From contig NZ_BAABFN010000001.1 of assembly GCF_039541075.1 (NCBI RefSeq), forward strand, positions 558,001-622,000: a stretch of 64,000 nucleotides of DNA, in the 5' to 3' direction. Numbering within the stretch: position 1 is the stretch's first letter; each line of letters begins with the position of its first letter. Positions 61,826-64,000 of the stretch are shown piece by piece. The translations under genes were made by a program, and so were the position numbers. The DNA is from Compostibacter hankyongensis (GTDB taxonomy: Bacteria > Bacteroidota > Bacteroidia > Chitinophagales > Chitinophagaceae). Under the pieces are notes generated by a model, which was given only the letters and a program-made list of their open reading frames with translations, was not told where the DNA came from and did not search any database.

Positions 61826-61979
61826 TTTACATCTTGTTTAAAAGATTGTTTTTTGATAAAATTTAATTTAAAAAGAAATTTTTGGTTAAAATTGCAAAAT
61901 CTGGGCATATGGGCAAAAGCCCGTTACGGGATGGTCGAAAGGAAACCACATTTGTAAAGAACGTCAATAGTTTGGTGTG

Positions 61980-62008
61980 CGCATTTTGAGAAAATATGCG
62001 TATATTTG
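61980..62008 (+). promoter_or_regulatory. Toxin-antitoxin promoter and dyad
   Basis: -7 box TATATTTG (62001-62008) is preceded directly by a dyad CGCAT (61980-61984) / ATGCG (61996-62000). Type II antitoxins usually repress at such sites. The -33 is unclear. The rest of the 279 bases between pckA and the antitoxin is AT-rich with no gene visible. Confidence 0.45.
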
Positions 62009-62053
62009 TTCAGGGAAGCGAGGCCAACCACAAAAAAATGAAATATTTAATGT

Positions 62054-62302
62054 ATGAAAGCAAGGTTGAACATTACGATTGAGGAAAGCCTCCTGGAAAG
62101 GGCAAAAGTATATGCCATGAAGAAGCGGGTGAGCTTATCCAGCCTGGTCGGAGATTATCTGGAAGCGATCGTCCATGCATCTCCCAGGCGAAAGACTATC
62201 GTGGATATGGTGGATAAGCTGGAGCCCGATCCCGAAGTGATTGCTGAAAGCAGCCGGCAAGCAGCATTTTACGAAAGCCAGAAGGAGAAATATGGTTTTT
62301 AA
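62054..62302 (+). CDS. DUF6364-family antitoxin
   Basis: 82 residues. The N-terminal ribbon-helix-helix DNA-binding part is ARLNITIEESLLERAKVYAM followed by KRVSLSSLVGDYLEAIV. The C-terminal ~35 residues (VDKLEPDPEVIAESSRQAAF) would wrap the toxin. This is the usual antitoxin partner of PIN toxins in Bacteroidota. It overlaps the toxin gene by 11 bases, as expected for a coupled pair, and should autorepress at the dyad upstream. Confidence 0.85.
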   Translation: MKARLNITIEESLLERAKVYAMKKRVSLSSLVGDYLEAIVHASPRRKTIVDMVDKLEPDPEVIAESSRQAAFYESQKEKYGF

Positions 62303-62720
62303 AATATTTATTGATGCGAACGTCCTGCTGGATTTTACCCTGAAACGGGATAATTATACCCGTGCCCGGGAGCTTTTTAAGCTGGTGATTCATCAGGAAG
62401 TAAGCGCCTCCATTACCCCCGCCATTCTGCATATAGCGGGTTACTGGCTTACCAAAGCCTATGGAGCGGCTAAGGCCAAAGATATCTTATTGGAATTGCT
62501 GTCAGACGTACGTGTAATAGATGCTCCGCACGAAACGGCGCTTGCCGCGCTGCACTCCCGCATGACCGATATCGAAGATGCATTACAATATTATACAGCG
62601 CTGCATCATCAGCTCAACTGCTTTATCAGCGGCGATAAGCTGCTCAAAAAAGCGGCCATCGCATCCTTGCCGGTTTATACAATTGATGAATTTCTGGATA
62701 GCCGGCCGCCTTTAGGGTAG
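62292..62720 (+). CDS. PIN-domain ribonuclease toxin (VapC-like)
   Basis: 142-residue putative endoribonuclease. Metal-binding acidic residues are visible: Asp8 in FIDANVLLD, Glu in ARELFKLV region near residue 25, Asp in MTDIEDALQ near residue 97, and Asp in FISGDKLLKK near residue 118. PIN toxins cut tRNA or rRNA when released from the antitoxin. I start at ATG 62292 (MVFKIFIDAN), inside the end of the antitoxin gene; the frame further upstream is antitoxin sequence out of frame. All catalytic residues appear intact. Confidence 0.87.
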   Translation: MVFKIFIDANVLLDFTLKRDNYTRARELFKLVIHQEVSASITPAILHIAGYWLTKAYGAAKAKDILLELLSDVRVIDAPHETALAALHSRMTDIEDALQYYTALHHQLNCFISGDKLLKKAAIASLPVYTIDEFLDSRPPLG

Positions 62721-62748
62721 CTTGATGATTAAACACTAACGTATTGCG

Positions 62749-62780
62749 GCTGCTCAAAGCTTGCGACGGAAGCAGCTTTT
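62749..62780 (+). terminator. Possible terminator after the toxin gene
   Basis: GCTGCT (62749-62754) and AGCAGC (62771-62776), six-base arms with a long loop, followed by TTTT. It lies 28 bases after the toxin stop and just upstream of the aminopeptidase gene. Confidence 0.4.
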
Positions 62781-62797
62781 AAAATAAATATTAACAG

Positions 62798-64000
62798 ATG
62801 AAATACCTGCCCCTTGATCCCCGCCTGTTTATCGAGAACCGGAAACGTTTTGTGCGACAGATGCTGCCGCATGCGCTGGCGGTATTCAATTCCAACGACG
62901 AGGTTACCAGCAACGGTGACGCCCTCTATAAGTTCAAGCAGAACGCGGATCTCTACTGGCTTTCGGGTATCGACCAGGAAGATACCCAGCTGGTCTTTTA
63001 TCCCGGCAATCCCGATCCCCGTTACCGGGAGGTGCTGGTGCTCAGGCGTCCCGATCCCCTGAAGGAGAAATGGGACGGCCACCGGCTTACCGCCGCCGAA
63101 GGCACGACGATCTCCGGGATACAGACGGTGGTATGGCTGGACGAGCTGGAGGGCCTTCTGCAACGCTGGGTGCACGAGGTGGAGGAGATTTATCTGAATA
63201 CCAATGAGAACGACCGGAAGGCCGATACGCCGCCCACGCGCGATTACCGCTATGCGGCGCAGCTGCGGGAGCGCTTCCCCCTGCACCGGTACCACCGGGC
63301 CGCGCCCATCCTGAAAACCCTCCGCTCGGTAAAGACAAAATACGAGATCGCCGTGATGCAGCAGGCCATGGATATCACGGAAGATACGTTCCGGCATCTC
63401 CTGCGGTTTATCCGGCCCGGCGTATGGGAACACGAGATCCATGCGGAGATCCTGCACCAGTTTCTCCGGCAGCGGGCCACGGGAGAAGCTTACGCTTCCA
63501 TCATCGCCAGCGGCGACCGGGCGCGGACCCTGCACTACGTGTACAACAACCAGGAATGCAAAAGCGGGGAAGTCATCCTGATGGATTTTGGCGCCGAGTA
63601 CGGCGGCTACTGTGCGGACCTCACCCGCAGCGTGCCGGTGAACGGCAGGTTTACCAAACGGCAAAAAGAGGTATACAACGCCTGTCTGCATCTGCACAAC
63701 TATGCCAGGAAGCTGCTGAAACCGGGGCTGACCATCGCCGCTTATCATGCCGAAGTAGGGAAGGAGGCGGAGAAGACCTTTGTAAAGATCGGGCTGCTGG
63801 ATAAAGCGGATATCAAAAACCAGGACCCTGCAGCGCCGGCTTACCGGAAATACCTCTATCACGGCATTTCGCACTACCTGGGCGTGGATGTGCATGACCT
63901 GGGGCCTTCCTTTTCGTACCCCATTCCCGACGGCGCCGTTCTCACGGTGGAGCCCGGCATTTATATCGAAGAAGAGCAGCTGGGTATCCGCATCGAAAAC
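62798..64000 (+). CDS. Xaa-Pro aminopeptidase (M24B), truncated by the window end
   Basis: 401 codons visible, open at the right edge. The N-terminal creatinase-like domain starts MKYLPLDPRLFIENRKRFVR with ADLYWLSGIDQED. The catalytic pita-bread domain carries metal ligands in order: Asp in MDFGAEYGGY, Asp in CADLTRSV, His in YHGISHYLG, then Glu in VEPGIYIEE. A further Glu is expected just past the edge, near GIRIEN. It removes N-terminal residues preceding proline, dimanganese-dependent. No signal peptide, so cytoplasmic. The start at 62798 is well placed and family-typical. Confidence 0.93.
   Translation, partial: MKYLPLDPRLFIENRKRFVRQMLPHALAVFNSNDEVTSNGDALYKFKQNADLYWLSGIDQEDTQLVFYPGNPDPRYREVLVLRRPDPLKEKWDGHRLTAAEGTTISGIQTVVWLDELEGLLQRWVHEVEEIYLNTNENDRKADTPPTRDYRYAAQLRERFPLHRYHRAAPILKTLRSVKTKYEIAVMQQAMDITEDTFRHLLRFIRPGVWEHEIHAEILHQFLRQRATGEAYASIIASGDRARTLHYVYNNQECKSGEVILMDFGAEYGGYCADLTRSVPVNGRFTKRQKEVYNACLHLHNYARKLLKPGLTIAAYHAEVGKEAEKTFVKIGLLDKADIKNQDPAAPAYRKYLYHGISHYLGVDVHDLGPSFSYPIPDGAVLTVEPGIYIEEEQLGIRIEN

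Noticed and set aside
62729..63895. 388-codon minus-strand frame
   Set aside because: Antisense to the Xaa-Pro aminopeptidase, whose metal ligands are all visible on the + strand.

Overview
The window is chromosomal DNA from a Bacteroidota bacterium, most likely of the Chitinophagales/Sphingobacteriales type and GC-rich for the phylum. Three things support this: a SusC/SusD pair, a roughly 2,400-residue SprA, and repeated use of the Bacteroidota promoter (-33 TTTG, about 19 bases, -7 TAnnTTTG) with few Shine-Dalgarno sequences. I saw no rRNA, tRNA, insertion sequence, prophage or CRISPR array.

Layout. 0-12.7 kb holds an AraC regulator, a DPP-IV-type peptidase, a small beta-barrel protein, an alpha/beta hydrolase, an unknown acidic protein divergent from a phage-repressor-like DNA-binding protein, a PepSY-like protein, and ileS followed by a DksA-like gene with a histone-like tail. 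12.7-31.0 kb is a polysaccharide utilisation locus (PUL). It encodes an IclR repressor, a sodium:solute symporter, an SDR, an RraA-type aldolase, a heparinase II/III-like lyase, a VOC protein, a Zn-dependent dehydrogenase, SusC, SusD, two paralogous clan GH-A hydrolases around an SGNH esterase, and an alpha/alpha-toroid protein. 31.0-42 kb is mostly housekeeping: a lipid-type ABC exporter, rbfA, an FtsX-like permease, the transketolase N-subunit, frr, fabD, a GNAT, a trans-sulfuration PLP enzyme, guaB and a DUF4105 protein. 42-64 kb holds a hydrolase/SDR pair, sprA-ruvA, fabH, dprA, a PorE-like OmpA protein, a MarR/flavin-reductase pair, queE, a DUF4397 lipoprotein, folD, pckA, a DUF6364/PIN toxin-antitoxin pair and a truncated Xaa-Pro aminopeptidase.

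How it works together. The PUL genes are nearly all co-directional and many overlap by 1-29 bases. SusC/D would import oligosaccharide released by the exported hydrolases and esterase. The lyase has no signal peptide and would act inside the cell, giving unsaturated uronates. The symporter, SDR, RraA-like aldolase and Zn-dehydrogenase would handle the monomers. No sugar-acid kinase is present, so a non-phosphorylative route is possible. Two near-identical palindromes flank the iclR/symporter divergence and are the likely IclR operators.

The most unusual structure is non-coding. Between about 36 and 53 kb there are four copies, and a degenerate fifth, of a modular intergenic repeat. It has a short hairpin whose stem sequence differs between copies while pairing is kept, a conserved tail, and flanking tracts of about four 7- or 8-bp units. 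Several tracts run across the stop codons of neighbouring genes and write their last amino acids.
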